Assembly (NCBI GenBank): GCA_032622095.1
Contig: CP136064.1
Coordinates: 176,962,247 to 177,026,246, forward strand
DNA: 64,000 nucleotides
Source of the DNA: Siphonodentalium dalli
Taxonomy: Eukaryota > Mollusca > Scaphopoda > Gadilida > Siphonodentaliidae
Direction of reading: 5' to 3'
Numbering within the stretch: the stretch's first letter is position 1; each line of letters starts with the position of its first letter. Positions 1 to 11,049 of this stretch are shown piece after piece. Made by a program: the position numbers and the translations under genes. The notes below the pieces were generated by a model. The model worked only from the letters and a program-made list of their open reading frames with translations. It was not told where the DNA came from and searched no databases.

Positions 1-2229
1 TATACGTCGATACTCAAAGCTATATATAGTGTAAAATATAGAACAAATTTCATGATGTCCAGGTCAGAATATGGCGTTTTTGTAGAATTGTTCTTAAAAC
101 TATTGGGATACGTCGGTTTAAATGCAATTTTCCGAACTTGTATAGTAGCTGAATAATTACATTATAAAATGCCAAAATCTGTTTGGCTAATCGTCGCATC
201 AATGCTATAAGGTCGTAAGTCCATTTTGGCGCGAAATGAGTATTTTGTATCACTGGATTCGGCGCGAAATTTTCTATAGATTGGAATCATTTAAATCTGT
301 CTCCGTCCTTGTGGTTTCGGTCCGTGCTATAATGTCGTACCCCCTGTCCAATGAAATCTCTAGGAATTGTCACGGGAATAAAGTTTGACTAATGGCGGAC
401 GCGGAAATTAAGAACAACAGGTATCGTAAGAAATCACATTCGTTTTTCGATATAATGTATATTTTGTAGTTTCATATGTTGCTATTTTCTTTTGTAAGTG
501 TTAATCAATAAATTGTTTGATTATCTGCCTGATTATGAATCCAGGGGATGGTTAGCAAGGAGGTTTTGTGGGCGACTGGAGTTACGACATTCTTGCACTA
601 AAAGCAATTCAAGCTATACTTAGGTCATAATGTCGGATCATGGAGATAAGACATTATAGCACGAAAGTGTATTGCCCGGATTTCTTCCTGTTCGGTTGAA
701 TAAAGAAATACCTGCACTATGCTGTGTTGTTTTCAGGGACGAAGACGGGTTGTAAGGGATGTAATGTGGATTACCGATACAGGTGCACGCTGGTGCCTAT
801 TTGTGAGGCTAAATTCACATTTATTAATAATTGCGTTTAAGGCAAGTCAATTGCTCAGAAGCGCAATTATTATTCACTCACACCCACTCAGATGACTAAT
901 TAGCCATTTTGAGCCATCTGAATGTCCTACATTCCATGGCGAGTTGGGTTATTTTAGTATTACTCGGGGTTACCCATTACATGTCAGTAATTTCGCTTCA
1001 TACCAGCATGCATCAGTACCCGTACGAGCCTGAACCCCCATTGTACATCTCATGCGGATAACAACATTACAGCACAACTGGAAGGAGGCGTCGCTCTATG
1101 TGCCTAACTATGTCGTCATTCCCATCTACATGTATATCATCTACGAGACTTAATTTTATTTATTAATGCCGACCAAAGTTGTGCCGAAATAACCGCACCC
1201 TATATATAACTCATTCATCTTTAGTTAAGACATCCAACCCATAAAATAATGACACACACAGATCCCTGCATGCATACATATGGTAACGCCTTAAAATCGA
1301 GAAAAAACTCAACATATAGGCACCGATATGAATGCCCCAATATCAATTACTTTCTAAAGTTTGGGAACAAGTCCACCCCATATATGCAACATTTGCTGGG
1401 ATAATTAGAAATATCATTCCATTAGAATTAGAACGTCTTGAGAAATCGTATACACTACCATGAAACAAGAACAATATTCACAACCTTCCCCATTTAATGA
1501 TAGACGTATTTGCAAATGTTGAACATTAGTTTGAATCCAATAGACATGGAACTAACTCAGTGCCAATGCCGAATAAAGGGAAATTTATACTCTTGTCGAC
1601 TAAATTGTTACTTTATGTTCCACCAATGTTGAGTATCGCCGTACTTAAAATTTCGAACTTTCATAACTTAGACCCATGCACGCATGTACCATTCTAGATC
1701 GATTGTGTCCAAATTTGATGAGGGGATGAGCTTAAACCGAATCTAAAACGTCCCCCGACATATACCCGACATAACTTACCATATAAAGAAAAATTGGCAC
1801 TGGTAGCCCTCGTTGGCATGCACTGGTAGATCGCCGTGCCATTTTCTGTGATAACCGCCCCTCGTTTCGATTTATGTTCGTGTATTTCCAACTGATACAC
1901 GCCAGTGATTTCGATGTGCACGTATTGCCGATAGATTCCGCTGTCGGAATTTTATAAAAGATTCCGCAAGTTGTGCTCAGGAATTAAACAAAATGCACTA
2001 GAATACCGTTTAGGCAAAAATTTGACCTCCCACTACGAGTTTGTACACCCTATTTTTCTGCTTTAAACAAAGGCCAGATTACCCAGAGTCGAACTGAACA
2101 TCACCAGGTGACCCCTCCACTGGGTAAATGCAAAATTGATCGTATCTACCTTTCCATTTTCTTTTGTGTCGTTATTTAGCGTCCAGTTCTAATTATGATA
2201 CCATTATATCGCTTAAAAACACTGATATT
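1..2229. other. unassigned AT-rich stretch, no gene recognised
   Basis: I found no ORF resembling a known protein, no RNA gene and no clear tandem or inverted repeat. The reading frames present are short (under 80 codons) and look random. Degenerate transposon remains are possible but not recognisable by eye. Confidence 0.4.
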
Positions 2230-3109
2230 CTCCTGTGGAGCACTGGTATTATGACGTTCACACTGGTATTCTGCGAGCCGATTGGACAGTGTGAACTTAA
2301 AACATTAAAACAATAAATGCTATTTTTTTTGCGGGTTTCATTGAGATTTAATGTCATTACGTATGGCGTTATTTCTCAATACATATTGACATCACGCAGC
2401 CCAAACAATTGCTATGTTTCCATACGATTTCAATGTCATTGCGTATGACGTTATATCTCAATAATCTTAGAGGCAAGAATACGCCATCAGCCATCTTGGA
2501 TTTCAAATTTGGATCCATTGGCACACCCAGCAGCCCAAATTTATCGGAACAAATATTTTAAAACTTTATACAGGCGTGTTTTGGGTCACCTCTGGGGATA
2601 TCAAATGTTTCCGAATTTCATTGAAAGCATTTCCGCCATTTTTTATTTAAAACTTTGTATGACTAAATCCTTTGGCACACAATACAGACCACATCCTTTA
2701 TATAGTCCTTACTAAACTTCATATGGATCTTCTGGAAGATCTTGGATGGGAGGTATCCAATTATTAGGAAATTCATGAAAAGAAAACATGGCCGCCAGCT
2801 GGATTTCATTCGTACACCTTGCATCCATCATTTATTGGTGAAATGTTTGAAATGAAAATAATTTCATCTACAGAAGCCCATTGCGTACATTACTGTAACT
2901 GTTTGACTTTCCTTCTTCTGTATGAGTCCTTTATCGTTATATTGACTGATCAGCATGAAATTAACACCTCCCAAAGTTGAGCTACAGTGTCATTGACACT
3001 TTCATTTGAACTTATTATCTAATCATTTCCGAAGGGAACTACTCGTCAATGAGTATTTAATATATAAAGGGTTAATAATGGACTGGCCATCGCTCAGTGG
3101 ATGGTTCGG
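2230..3109. repeat. unassigned stretch with short direct repeats and a partial MITE tail
   Basis: Two imperfect direct copies of a segment of about 45 bp containing AATGTCATT-CGTATG-CGTTAT lie near 2340-2385 and 2420-2463. At 3003-3075 is a half copy of the small palindromic MITE that recurs at 21430, 26890, 33735 and 38150. It is recognised by CTTATTATCT, then a GGGAACTACTC core, AATGAGTATT and a GGGTTAA tail. No gene is visible. Confidence 0.4.
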
Positions 3110-3250
3110 TTCTTGCTAACACTTCCATGACTGTAGCTTCTTGAAACTTTGCAAAAAAACCCTGTGCCATTGAACTCTTTTATATATTCGAGTCTCCTAC
3201 TGGGAGCCTCGCATATATAAGAGAATACATTGGCCTAACAATATTGACCA
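3110..3250 (+). repeat. dispersed repeat, copy 1 (second copy near 20450)
   Basis: The segment CTTCCATGACTGNAGCTTC, followed by CCCTGTGCCA and by CGCATATATAAGAGAATACA, recurs in the same order at about 20450-20565. The paired ATATATNCGAGTCTCC and CTCGCATATATAAGAGAA blocks give it a partly self-complementary character. It looks like a decayed non-autonomous element. No coding capacity is seen. Confidence 0.5.
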
Positions 3251-3307
3251 AGAATCCAACCAAGCACAAGCCTCCGCCAATGAGACGACACTCTGGATTG
3301 GTCGAGA

Positions 3308-3697
3308 TATAACCTGATATATCGGGATAATAACCTGATATATCAGGATACGTAACCTGAGATATCAGGATAGTAACCTGATATATCAGGATACGTAATC
3401 TAATACATCAGGATAATAACCTGAAATAACAGGATAATAACCTGATATATCAGGATACGTAACCTGATATATCAGGATAATAACCTGATATATCAGGATA
3501 ATAACCTGATATATCAGGATAATAACCTGATATATCAGGATACGTAACCTGATATATCAGGATACGTAACCTGATATATCAGGATACGTAACCTGATATA
3601 TCAGGATAATAACCTGATATATCAGGATACGTAATCTGATATATCAGGATAATAACCTGATATATCAGGATACGTAACCTAATATATCAGGATACTA
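3308..3697. repeat. 21-bp minisatellite with palindromic core, about 18 units
   Basis: About 18 consecutive units each carry AACCTGATATATCAGGATA, joined by either ATA or CGT, so the unit is about 21 bp. The core CTGATATATCAG is a perfect 12-bp palindrome. A few units are mutated (CTGAGATATCAG, CTAATACATCAG, CTGAAATAACAG). There are no distinct spacers, so this is a simple minisatellite and not a CRISPR array. Confidence 0.9.
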
Positions 3698-4231
3698 ACT
3701 GAAGAGGAGGTGGTGGTTCCAGGCCGCCGTAGATATGAGATGAACCTAACTACAATTGTGACTTTGTATTGACTTTAAATGCCCACTTAATTTTCGAGTC
3801 ACCGATTAGTTTTTATTGTGCCTTGATATACGGTTTTAATAACAATCTATGCCATACAATATGATTCAAATACTATAATTCATCACCATTTGAAACGTGA
3901 CGTCTGTGACAATGCGAGCTTCCTATTTCAAATGGTGTATAATATGGCATATATTTTATATATGTGATCTGGGGGTTCGAAAATTAAGTGGGCCTTTAAT
4001 GTTGATGTGTCTTTCAAATACAGATTGCCAGTTGGGAAAGACTGTATTACATGTAGTTTATTTGAGTCATGCAGTCATCGTGTTTTCAACTTTCCATAAT
4101 AAACGATAAACTAATACTCATATATATTACTTTATTCCTCCATGATGAAGAGCAGATATATTTACATAATATTAAATACAAGTATACGTTATGAGATATG
4201 ATATATACACAAAGCATAGAGCTGAGATTGT

Positions 4232-6844
4232 TCAGGTGAGTGTGAGTGGTCCATTTTTGAAAAGGGAGCACACATTCAGCAGATAAGTAGCAGTATCGAT
4301 AATCAGGTAATGTTCATTATATACACAGCTGTTTGTGACACTTCCAAGAAAGAAAGACACGAGATCTGCAATCGGGAGCGAATAAAGGAACAGGAATGTA
4401 TTCACGCCACGGCGGTCGAATATCACATCCCAGAGGTGGTTACGCATGTTGGTCACAAACAAGCAAGAGCACTCGAATGCGTGTATAATTTCGTTGTTGT
4501 ATGTGTTCATACACATTTGGCACAGACTGTTGTTGGGGTACGTAGTTTTGTTTAGTAGGCGGGCCATGTTTTTGAGCTCAACAGATCTATGCCGATTAGC
4601 ACCAAGCAGATACCAGACGTTCCAACTTTCAAGTGGATCAGAGTGACATTTTGCGACGAAATGAAAGCACTGTTCGTTGTTGATAGAAAGAGACCAGTCT
4701 TTCCTATAAACATCCCGAATTCTATCGTTCACGATTCGTTTCCATTCGTTTTTTCCAGGGAATATGCCAGTGTCCAAGAAGTTTGTTAGAAAGTGTAACA
4801 TATTGTACCTTCCAAGAATCGCGAACACATCATTCACAAATCCCGTAACTGCACGACCATAAAGTATATGTCGATATACTTTACCCAAAAACAATTTTAA
4901 TGCAGCCTGATGGGTGGGTGGAAGATGGATGAGATTTCCAAGAACTTTCAGCTTTTTTATATGGATTTCCCTCTCAATAGGCAGAACACCGACGAGGCCC
5001 AAGGCTACATTAGTCCTTGTGCGAGATGGGAGTCCTTGCATGTGCTTCACGCACGTTCTGAGTGATTTCTCTATACATTGGATGGCACACGCATTATCGA
5101 GCGGCATCAGTTCTGAGCCAAACAGAGCTTTCGGAAGTGCGACTGTCTTGAGCAATTTGGATAAAACACAAGGAGAACTGTTCTTTGTCATCGTCTTTCC
5201 AGCAAAACCAAAGTATGTCTTGCGCAGTTTATCAGCCATTTGCGTTCCGCGTAGAGTGGATATCGAGAATTTCCCTTGGAGAATCCCAAGATGGACGCAT
5301 TCAGTCGCTTCTGTTAAGGTGTTAGAACCAAGCTTCCACACTCTGTCAGATGAATTATGCTGACTGCGAGACTCGTTAAAAACAACAACCCGACTCTTGC
5401 TGCACGAGAACGTGAAACGCCATGTTACACTGTAGCGATAGCAGGTGTCTAGCATAATGTCCAGTCCTCGTTTGCTGAGTGAAACAACGGATATATCGTC
5501 GGCTGTTGTAGGGGCTGCACACGATACTCCATGAAGTACGAGACCCTCGTTTAGCGCAGATAGTTCTATCAGCAAGTCGTTTATGTAGGCGAGATATAGC
5601 AACGGCGAAGTTACAGCCCCTTGGCGGGTTCCTTGTGATATAGGAAAAGCATCAGACACGCAGTTGTTGTGCAGTACACGACTGGTACAGTCTTTATGCA
5701 TGTTTTGAAATATCCGCAGAAGCTTGCCGTGGATCCCCAGTTTGCTAAGCTTAAGCAGAAGACCAGCGTGCCAAACTTTGTCGAAGGCCTTCTGGGAGTC
5801 AAGAAAACACACATAGGCCTTCGATCCCATGTCAGATGCGTCAAATAGTGCTTCTTGTAGAATAAAGGAGGTAATTGTGCAGCCCACCCCTCTCTGAAAT
5901 CCATTCTGTTGTCCACAAGGAAATTTATTTGTCAGAGAACTGCTGAGCAAACGGTTCAGGAGAATCCCCTCAAAGACTTTATAGATAATCGAAAGGAGCG
6001 TTATGGCCCTATAGCTATCTGGACTATCTGCAGGTTTAGGTTCTCCTTTGAATAGAGGGATGATTAGGCCCACTTTCATTGCCGGTGGAATGTGCTCCAG
6101 AGACAGAATTCCATTGAAAAGAACACGAAGAGCACCCATTGTCGAATCTGGAGCTAACGTCAAATGTTCGTTAACAATATTGTCGAGTCCTCCTGACTTG
6201 TTGCGCTTGAGCGATCGTATTACACCGTATATTTCGCTCATTGTTACTGGATGAGAAAGGTTGGACTCATTGTAGTGTTCGTGTGAAGTAGACAGTAATG
6301 AATCAAGCTCTGACTGAACTTGATTTGCAAATATCGCAGACTCGTGCTGGTCCTCGGAGAACAGATCGGCGAAATAATTCATCCAACCCGACAAAATGTT
6401 TGAAGGATCCCGTTGAACACCAGCGCCGAAATTGATTGCCGTGGACGGTACGGATACATGAGTTTTGTTGGCATTGATAGCTTTCCAGAAGGAATTATGA
6501 TCGTGTTCTGCGAATATCTCTAAGTCTGATAGCCGTTTCTGGTTATATGCTTCAACAGCATGCCGTGTTGCGCGACGAAAAATTCGTTTCGCACTCTTGT
6601 AGCGAATATACGCTGCACAATGAACAGAATGCTGTCGTCCACCCTGAATCCACAACAGTCGATAATTCTTCATTTGTTTATGGAGGTTGCGAAGTTCTTC
6701 GTTCCAGTAGGGACGGAGATGTGTGCGGTGTGCCGAGAAGCCACTGGCGTTAGCAGAGGCATCCAGTAAGAGTCGAACAATATTGTCGTACAATGCGTTT
6801 ATGTCGTCGGTGGGGGGGGGGGGGGGGTGCAAATTTTGATTCAT
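4232..6844 (-). CDS. LINE reverse transcriptase ORF, 870 aa, N-terminally truncated
   Basis: This encodes the RNA-dependent DNA polymerase part of a non-LTR retrotransposon, which would copy element RNA onto nicked target DNA. The order is: linker with LRPYWNEELRNLHKQMK (about residues 40-60), the RT finger motif KSGGLDNIVNEHL, LDSQKAFDKVWH with the first catalytic Asp (about 346-357), QGTRQGAVTSPLLYLAY, and the catalytic pair as T-ADD (Asp about 449-450). A C-terminal Zn-knuckle-like CX2CX9HX3C is at about 775-792. The residue before ADD is Thr where Phe or Tyr is usual. The frame is open throughout 870 codons, which suggests a fairly young copy. The ATG at 6844 precedes a run of prolines from a poly-C tract, so it is probably not the native start. 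The endonuclease is missing, so the copy cannot be autonomous. Confidence 0.85.
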   Translation of the reverse strand: MNQNLHPPPPPTDDINALYDNIVRLLLDASANASGFSAHRTHLRPYWNEELRNLHKQMKNYRLLWIQGGRQHSVHCAAYIRYKSAKRIFRRATRHAVEAYNQKRLSDLEIFAEHDHNSFWKAINANKTHVSVPSTAINFGAGVQRDPSNILSGWMNYFADLFSEDQHESAIFANQVQSELDSLLSTSHEHYNESNLSHPVTMSEIYGVIRSLKRNKSGGLDNIVNEHLTLAPDSTMGALRVLFNGILSLEHIPPAMKVGLIIPLFKGEPKPADSPDSYRAITLLSIIYKVFEGILLNRLLSSSLTNKFPCGQQNGFQRGVGCTITSFILQEALFDASDMGSKAYVCFLDSQKAFDKVWHAGLLLKLSKLGIHGKLLRIFQNMHKDCTSRVLHNNCVSDAFPISQGTRQGAVTSPLLYLAYINDLLIELSALNEGLVLHGVSCAAPTTADDISVVSLSKRGLDIMLDTCYRYSVTWRFTFSCSKSRVVVFNESRSQHNSSDRVWKLGSNTLTEATECVHLGILQGKFSISTLRGTQMADKLRKTYFGFAGKTMTKNSSPCVLSKLLKTVALPKALFGSELMPLDNACAIQCIEKSLRTCVKHMQGLPSRTRTNVALGLVGVLPIEREIHIKKLKVLGNLIHLPPTHQAALKLFLGKVYRHILYGRAVTGFVNDVFAILGRYNMLHFLTNFLDTGIFPGKNEWKRIVNDRIRDVYRKDWSLSINNEQCFHFVAKCHSDPLESWNVWYLLGANRHRSVELKNMARLLNKTTYPNNSLCQMCMNTYNNEIIHAFECSCLFVTNMRNHLWDVIFDRRGVNTFLFLYSLPIADLVSFFLGSVTNSCVYNEHYLIIDTATYLLNVCSLFKNGPLTLT
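6808..6828. repeat. poly-G/poly-C tract
   Basis: A run of about 17 G on the plus strand (encoding prolines on the minus strand) marks the 5' truncation point of the LINE. Run length in assemblies is often unreliable, so the reading frame across it is not secure. Confidence 0.85.
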
Positions 6845-6870
6845 TTCTGGTTAAATACGCCCAGAATAGA

Positions 6871-7003
6871 AAACCTTCGGAACAACGAACCTTCGGAATA
6901 GCGAACCTTCGGAATAATGAACCTTCGGAATAGGGAACCTTCGGAATAATGAACCTTCGGAATAACGAACCTTCGGAATAATGAACCTTCGGAATAGAGA
7001 ACC
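6871..7003. repeat. 16-bp TTCGGAA minisatellite, about 8 units
   Basis: About eight units of GAACCTTCGGAATAAT, with the last two or three bases varying (AAC, AGC, AGG), run without spacers. The ACCTTCGGA core is shared with the arms of the foldback element at 36.8-38.06 kb. This array may be an arm or remnant of a related element, next to which the LINE was truncated. Confidence 0.85.
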
Positions 7004-8059
7004 CTACCTGTTTGTATCATCACATTAAAATATCAAATTTGGGGTAGAAATGATATTACAGTTATCACTAGCAGGGTTTCCCGGCGTTGCACAGGTTGAT
7101 AATTATTTAAAGATTTGGTGTGGTTTTCCATCGGTTAAAGCCAGTGACGTGGCTAGAGGGTCTTTATTATGGGTGTCCATCTTGGAAAAGACTCATGTTT
7201 GCACACCACTCTTGACTCGGAATTTTCCGACGGGTACTTCAACTATTGGCAATTTCCAACGTAACACTGGATGGAAATGGTTGGAAATGTCCAGCTAATT
7301 ACCATTTCAGTCCGGAAGGTTTACCGAAAGTAGTCAAATATTCGATTGTTGGTCGGAAATCAACATATTCCACATTAAACATCGGATGGTATCATAACAA
7401 TTTCAACCTATATTTGGTTTGAAGTTTCTGTCTGGATATATATATCTAGTCTATATAGTGAAGCGAAACCAGTGGCCCTGGCGGAGATGACACGACAAGA
7501 CTTATTGTAATATTGTCTGGATTATGGCACACAAAGCCAAATGACGTTAATGGCGACACGATCCAAGTCATGACGTCTTCACTAGTTGTCATTAAGTGAA
7601 CCAACGAAATTGGTCTAAATGAAACTATTAGGCCTAAATCGCATAGGAATTCTTCGGAAGTTGTAAAGTAGCCAATTTATTGTCATCTCGTTGGTCCATT
7701 GCCGATACCGCGTTTTGATAACCGGAAGACACGTGCTAAAATCACAAACTCGATACACATATTCCGAACTTTGAGCTGATGGTATTCGAAACAAGAAATT
7801 ATGGCATTTAAATCCATTTAAAAAAGAACGACCTGAACTATCCACAACTCTATGTGATGACTAATATGAATGTCAAGATTTAAATAACCATACATATTAC
7901 ACGAATACATGATTTTTCGACTGACCCATTCTCAATTTGGGTGAAAGTTGAGTTACAGGTACCCTTGGGTTGAAAATTCCAACGGGGGATCCAATGAGTG
8001 AAAACAAATGGTTCGCCCCTTCCTATAATTTGGGTTGGAAATTTAATTATACACCCACT
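7004..8059. other. unassigned stretch
   Basis: No gene is recognised. Around 7230-7290 there are GGAAATG/CATTTCC-like motifs (GGCAATTTCCAAC, GGTTGGAAATGTCC) of the kind found in the TTGGAAATTTCC repeats at 9.3, 32.0 and 39.8 kb. This may be an old copy of that family. Confidence 0.3.
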
Positions 8060-8770
8060 TTCGAAGAAAATGGGGGGTATACTGGATTGACTGCGTCTGT
8101 CCGTCACATTTTCTCCCTCCGTGTGTCCGTCCGTCCGTCCGACCTCATAACTCGAACAACTATGAACCGATTTCAATAATTTTATATATGCAATCTCCTT
8201 AGGACTGCCTCTCCGCATGATGCTAATTGCGGTGCGGTTCGACTTTCTTTTTTAAGTTACGCCTTACTTTTCGACTTATTTTGATTTAGAAAATTCTGTC
8301 CGACTTAATAACTTTAACAAATATGAACCGATTTCAATAATTTTTGGTATACATGTTTCTCACAACACCCTCTCTACATGATGCGGCTCAGGGTTGGCTC
8401 GGACTGTTTTTCCTAACATTACACTTCATTTTCGACTTATTTTGACTTAGAACATTTTGGCCGGATTTTTTGGTTGTGGATTTGGGATTTTTTGTGTGTG
8501 GATGCTATCAAGTTAGGAAACACTCGACAAAAGCCATCTTAAATGTTAAGGTTGCGTTTCATTTTCTACCCTTTTTTGGGTTTCTGCAATCGAACAAATA
8601 TGAACCAATTTGAATATTTTTTTCTGTACAAGCTTCTTACGACACCATATCGATATTATTAATCCAAATTTTTCTTAAAGTTAAATATTTTTTTTCTTGG
8701 GTTTACGGATAGCGCGGGTTGAATTTGCCACGGTGTGGGTATGCTAGCACTCGAGTGCACACCTCTTGTT
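8060..8770 (-). repeat. internally repetitive dispersed element ending in (GGAC)n
   Basis: A GTCCGTCCGTCCGTCCG microsatellite near 8130 is followed by three imperfect internal repeats sharing AAATATGAACCGATTTCAAT (about 8160, 8325 and 8600) and CTTATTTTGA. The far end is the motif TAGCACTCGAGTGCACACCTC. Read on the minus strand this is a short 5' head, diverged internal repeats and a 3' microsatellite. That is the same layout as the elements at 16-19 kb. It is non-coding. Confidence 0.6.
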
Positions 8771-9066
8771 ACAACTGTATGGAGCTACATTATACAACAT
8801 GAAAAGCGATATTTATAAAATATAAATGTTGCATAAATTTAGGAGTAATAGGACCCTGAATTTATGCATGCATTTATACATATTATAAATTCGCCTTTAT
8901 ACAAAAATATAAATCTCTCATTTATATTTTTAAATCTCGCAAAAATGTTGCATAAATTTAGGACCCTGAATTTATGCATGCATTTATACATATTAAATTC
9001 GCCTTTCTTGGAACAGTGTCGGAGGTCAGTAGAGCTATTATGTCGCCAGCGACCATTTATAGCAAT
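8771..9066. repeat. tandem pair of about 120-bp AT-rich repeats with TTTATGCATGCA motif
   Basis: The block TGTTGCATAAATTTAGGA, followed by CCCTGAATTTATGCATGCAT and TTATACATATTA, occurs twice (about 8826-8886 and 8944-8995). Each is followed by AAATTCGCCTTT. The element at 19240-19465 is built from similar TTTATGCA/TGAATAAATT words. The two may be related non-autonomous elements. Confidence 0.6.
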
Positions 9067-9259
9067 GTGGTAAACATTTGATGTCACTTTAACACTATTC
9101 AGTCAAATGACATGCTGATAACGTTTACCCACAAAAAGCCCATGACTGAAGACCTTTCGCATCAGGTATCCGGACAAAACGCCCTACAGATAAATGTGAT
9201 ATAGATGTTATACCTCTATAGACACATGTCGTGTTTCTCACGTAAATGAATTAAAATGA

Positions 9260-9730
9260 TTACAAATAAAGCATATTTGAGGTCAGGAATGGGGGTGTCC
9301 ACTTCGGATATTCCAACTGCACCCCCCCCCCCCCATTGGGGCTAAATTTTCCAATCAACTTTGCAGAAATTGTCCTAAAGTTTCCAAATTTCGGAAATTC
9401 TGTAGATTTTCCGATTGAATAATCCCGAAATTCCAAAACATTTAAACTAGTCATCCACCTAGGAGTCAAATTTACCAACTAAAACATTAAAATTAGACAA
9501 AATTACAGGTAGAAATTTAACAATTCCTACCAAATTCTACCTGGTCTGAAATTTCCAAAATTTCGATTTTTGACCTCCGAATTTCCAAATGTTGAAAATT
9601 GAGGCAAAAATTGTGGGGGTGTCACACCCCACATACCCCTGTAGCGTTGTCCCTGCCCGCACCACCCCACCCACCACCCCCACACACACATTCAAAACGG
9701 CCCTGACAATTTTGTCGGCACCGCTCTGTA
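9260..9730. repeat. C-rich dispersed repeat with TTCCAAATTTC motifs
   Basis: This contains a run of about 14 C (9321-9334), many TTTCCAA/TTCCGAAATTCC words and a CACCCCACCCACCACCCCC tract. The same mixture (homopolymer G/C next to GTTGGAAATTTCC) occurs at about 31936-32420 and 39753-40095. I infer a dispersed family. It is non-coding. Confidence 0.45.
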
Positions 9731-10019
9731 TGCAGACATTCAGTTATACCAAAACAGGTATCATACTAAATAAATCAAGAATTTCAATGTTGGCCCGGCG
9801 ATGTACATACACCGAATAACTTATAGATGTCCTGCATTAATTTCGCTTATTTCTGTAACCGGCACTGGGTTTCATTCTTAGCCGATAATTTACTTATTAC
9901 CAGGATCGCATCCACGGCGTCCATGCTCATGATGTGAGACCTGTATCAGATAACACAAGAAAACTAAGATGCATGCATCAGGTCGGCCGTGAACTATCTA
10001 CCATAGAATTGTTGTAGCT

Positions 10020-10415
10020 ATCGATTATACAATTTGGAACATCTGTCTGTATGTATGTGTGTATGCATGAATGCATGTGTGTATGTGTTATAGACTAGTC
10101 TAACACTGCTCGACTGATCCGACTCGGATTTGGTATTTAACGTGTCAACTTGACATCGCTCATAGGCATGTTTCTGGACCTTGACCGATCCGACTAAAAA
10201 AATGTGTGTATGACTACTTCGATCCCGGGAGCAATATGGACGGGTCCAATTTCACGTGGGACCATGTTCTCGAACGTGCTGATATAGGCATGTTTCTGGA
10301 CGAATTGAACAATAGTTTGGCCAGACGCTGTATATACTGCCGGGGTACTGTCCAGATGGAGGCGATCACAAAAAAATCCCTATATAGCCGGAGAACGAAG
10401 TCGAGTACACCAGCT
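10020..10415 (-). repeat. decayed element next to a GTGTATG-rich tract
   Basis: A TGTATGTATGTGTGTATGCA tract near 10050 is followed by TAGACTAGTCTAACACTG and two copies of ATAGGCATGTTTCTGGAC (about 10162 and 10286). The arrangement resembles the neighbouring inverted element at 10417-10935, so this is probably an older member in the same minus orientation. Confidence 0.4.
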
Positions 10416-10416
10416 A

Positions 10417-10935
10417 GTTTAATATATATTTTGGACATTTGCCTGTCTGTCTGTCTGTTAGCTGTTTGTCTGTTAGCTATGGGAAAACTGCCGGACAGAT
10501 TTGACGAAATTTGATACCTAGGGGATGTTATTTCCAGGGAGTATTTTGGACGGGTCAAATCTTGATCCCGACCTGACTTTGACATTCAAAAAGATCAATT
10601 CAAGGTCAAATCTGGTAAAACGGAAGTATTTCAACGGAATATAATACCTACTGTTACTTTTGTCCCAGGAGTGTTTCGGGTGGGTCAAATCATGACCCTG
10701 ACCTGATCTTGACATTCAAAATTGTCAATTCAAGGTCAAATCGGGTAAAGCCGGGCGGATTTCGACGGGTACTTTTGTCGTGACTTTTGTCCGGGGAGTG
10801 GTTTGGACGGGTCAAATCGTGACCCGACATGACGTTCACCGTTAAAATGGTCAATTCAATGTTAAATCGCGAAATTCTCCGAAAATCAGAGGGGAACATC
10901 TCGGACGAAGTCGGGTCCACCAGCTACTATTATAT
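10417..10935 (-). repeat. minus-strand copy of the GACCTTGAATTG element family
   Basis: Read on the minus strand it starts AGCTGGTGGACCCGACTTCG, contains repeated TTTGACCTTGAATTGA and ACCCGTCCAAA blocks, and ends in a GACAGACAGACAGGC tract followed by CCAAAATATATATTAAAC. These are the same head, body and tail parts seen in direct orientation three times at 16.04-18.34 kb. It is a non-coding dispersed element. Confidence 0.75.
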
Positions 10936-11049
10936 ATTTCTAGATTTAGTTACAAACTAAATACCTGTATATTGTACAAAGAAATGTTTGACAAATATAT
11001 CTGTATCAATATTACCATACGGGTCATTAAAATAGATACGACGAAACAA

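Larger units (their letters stand above)
4100..6844 (-). mobile_element. 5'-truncated LINE (non-LTR retrotransposon)
   Basis: The minus-strand element consists of an open RT frame (6844-4232) and a short 3' UTR. On the minus strand the 3' end reads GGAGGAATAAAGTAATATAT (about 4119-4143), giving an AATAAA signal. The LINE at 49.3-52.4 kb ends in very similar sequence. No apurinic endonuclease domain is visible upstream, because the ORF begins at a poly-C/poly-Pro run next to an unrelated minisatellite. The copy is therefore truncated at the endonuclease-RT linker. Confidence 0.8.

Noticed and set aside
3308-3697. CRISPR-like array
   Set aside because: Units are contiguous 21-bp repeats with no distinct spacers, and the window is eukaryotic.
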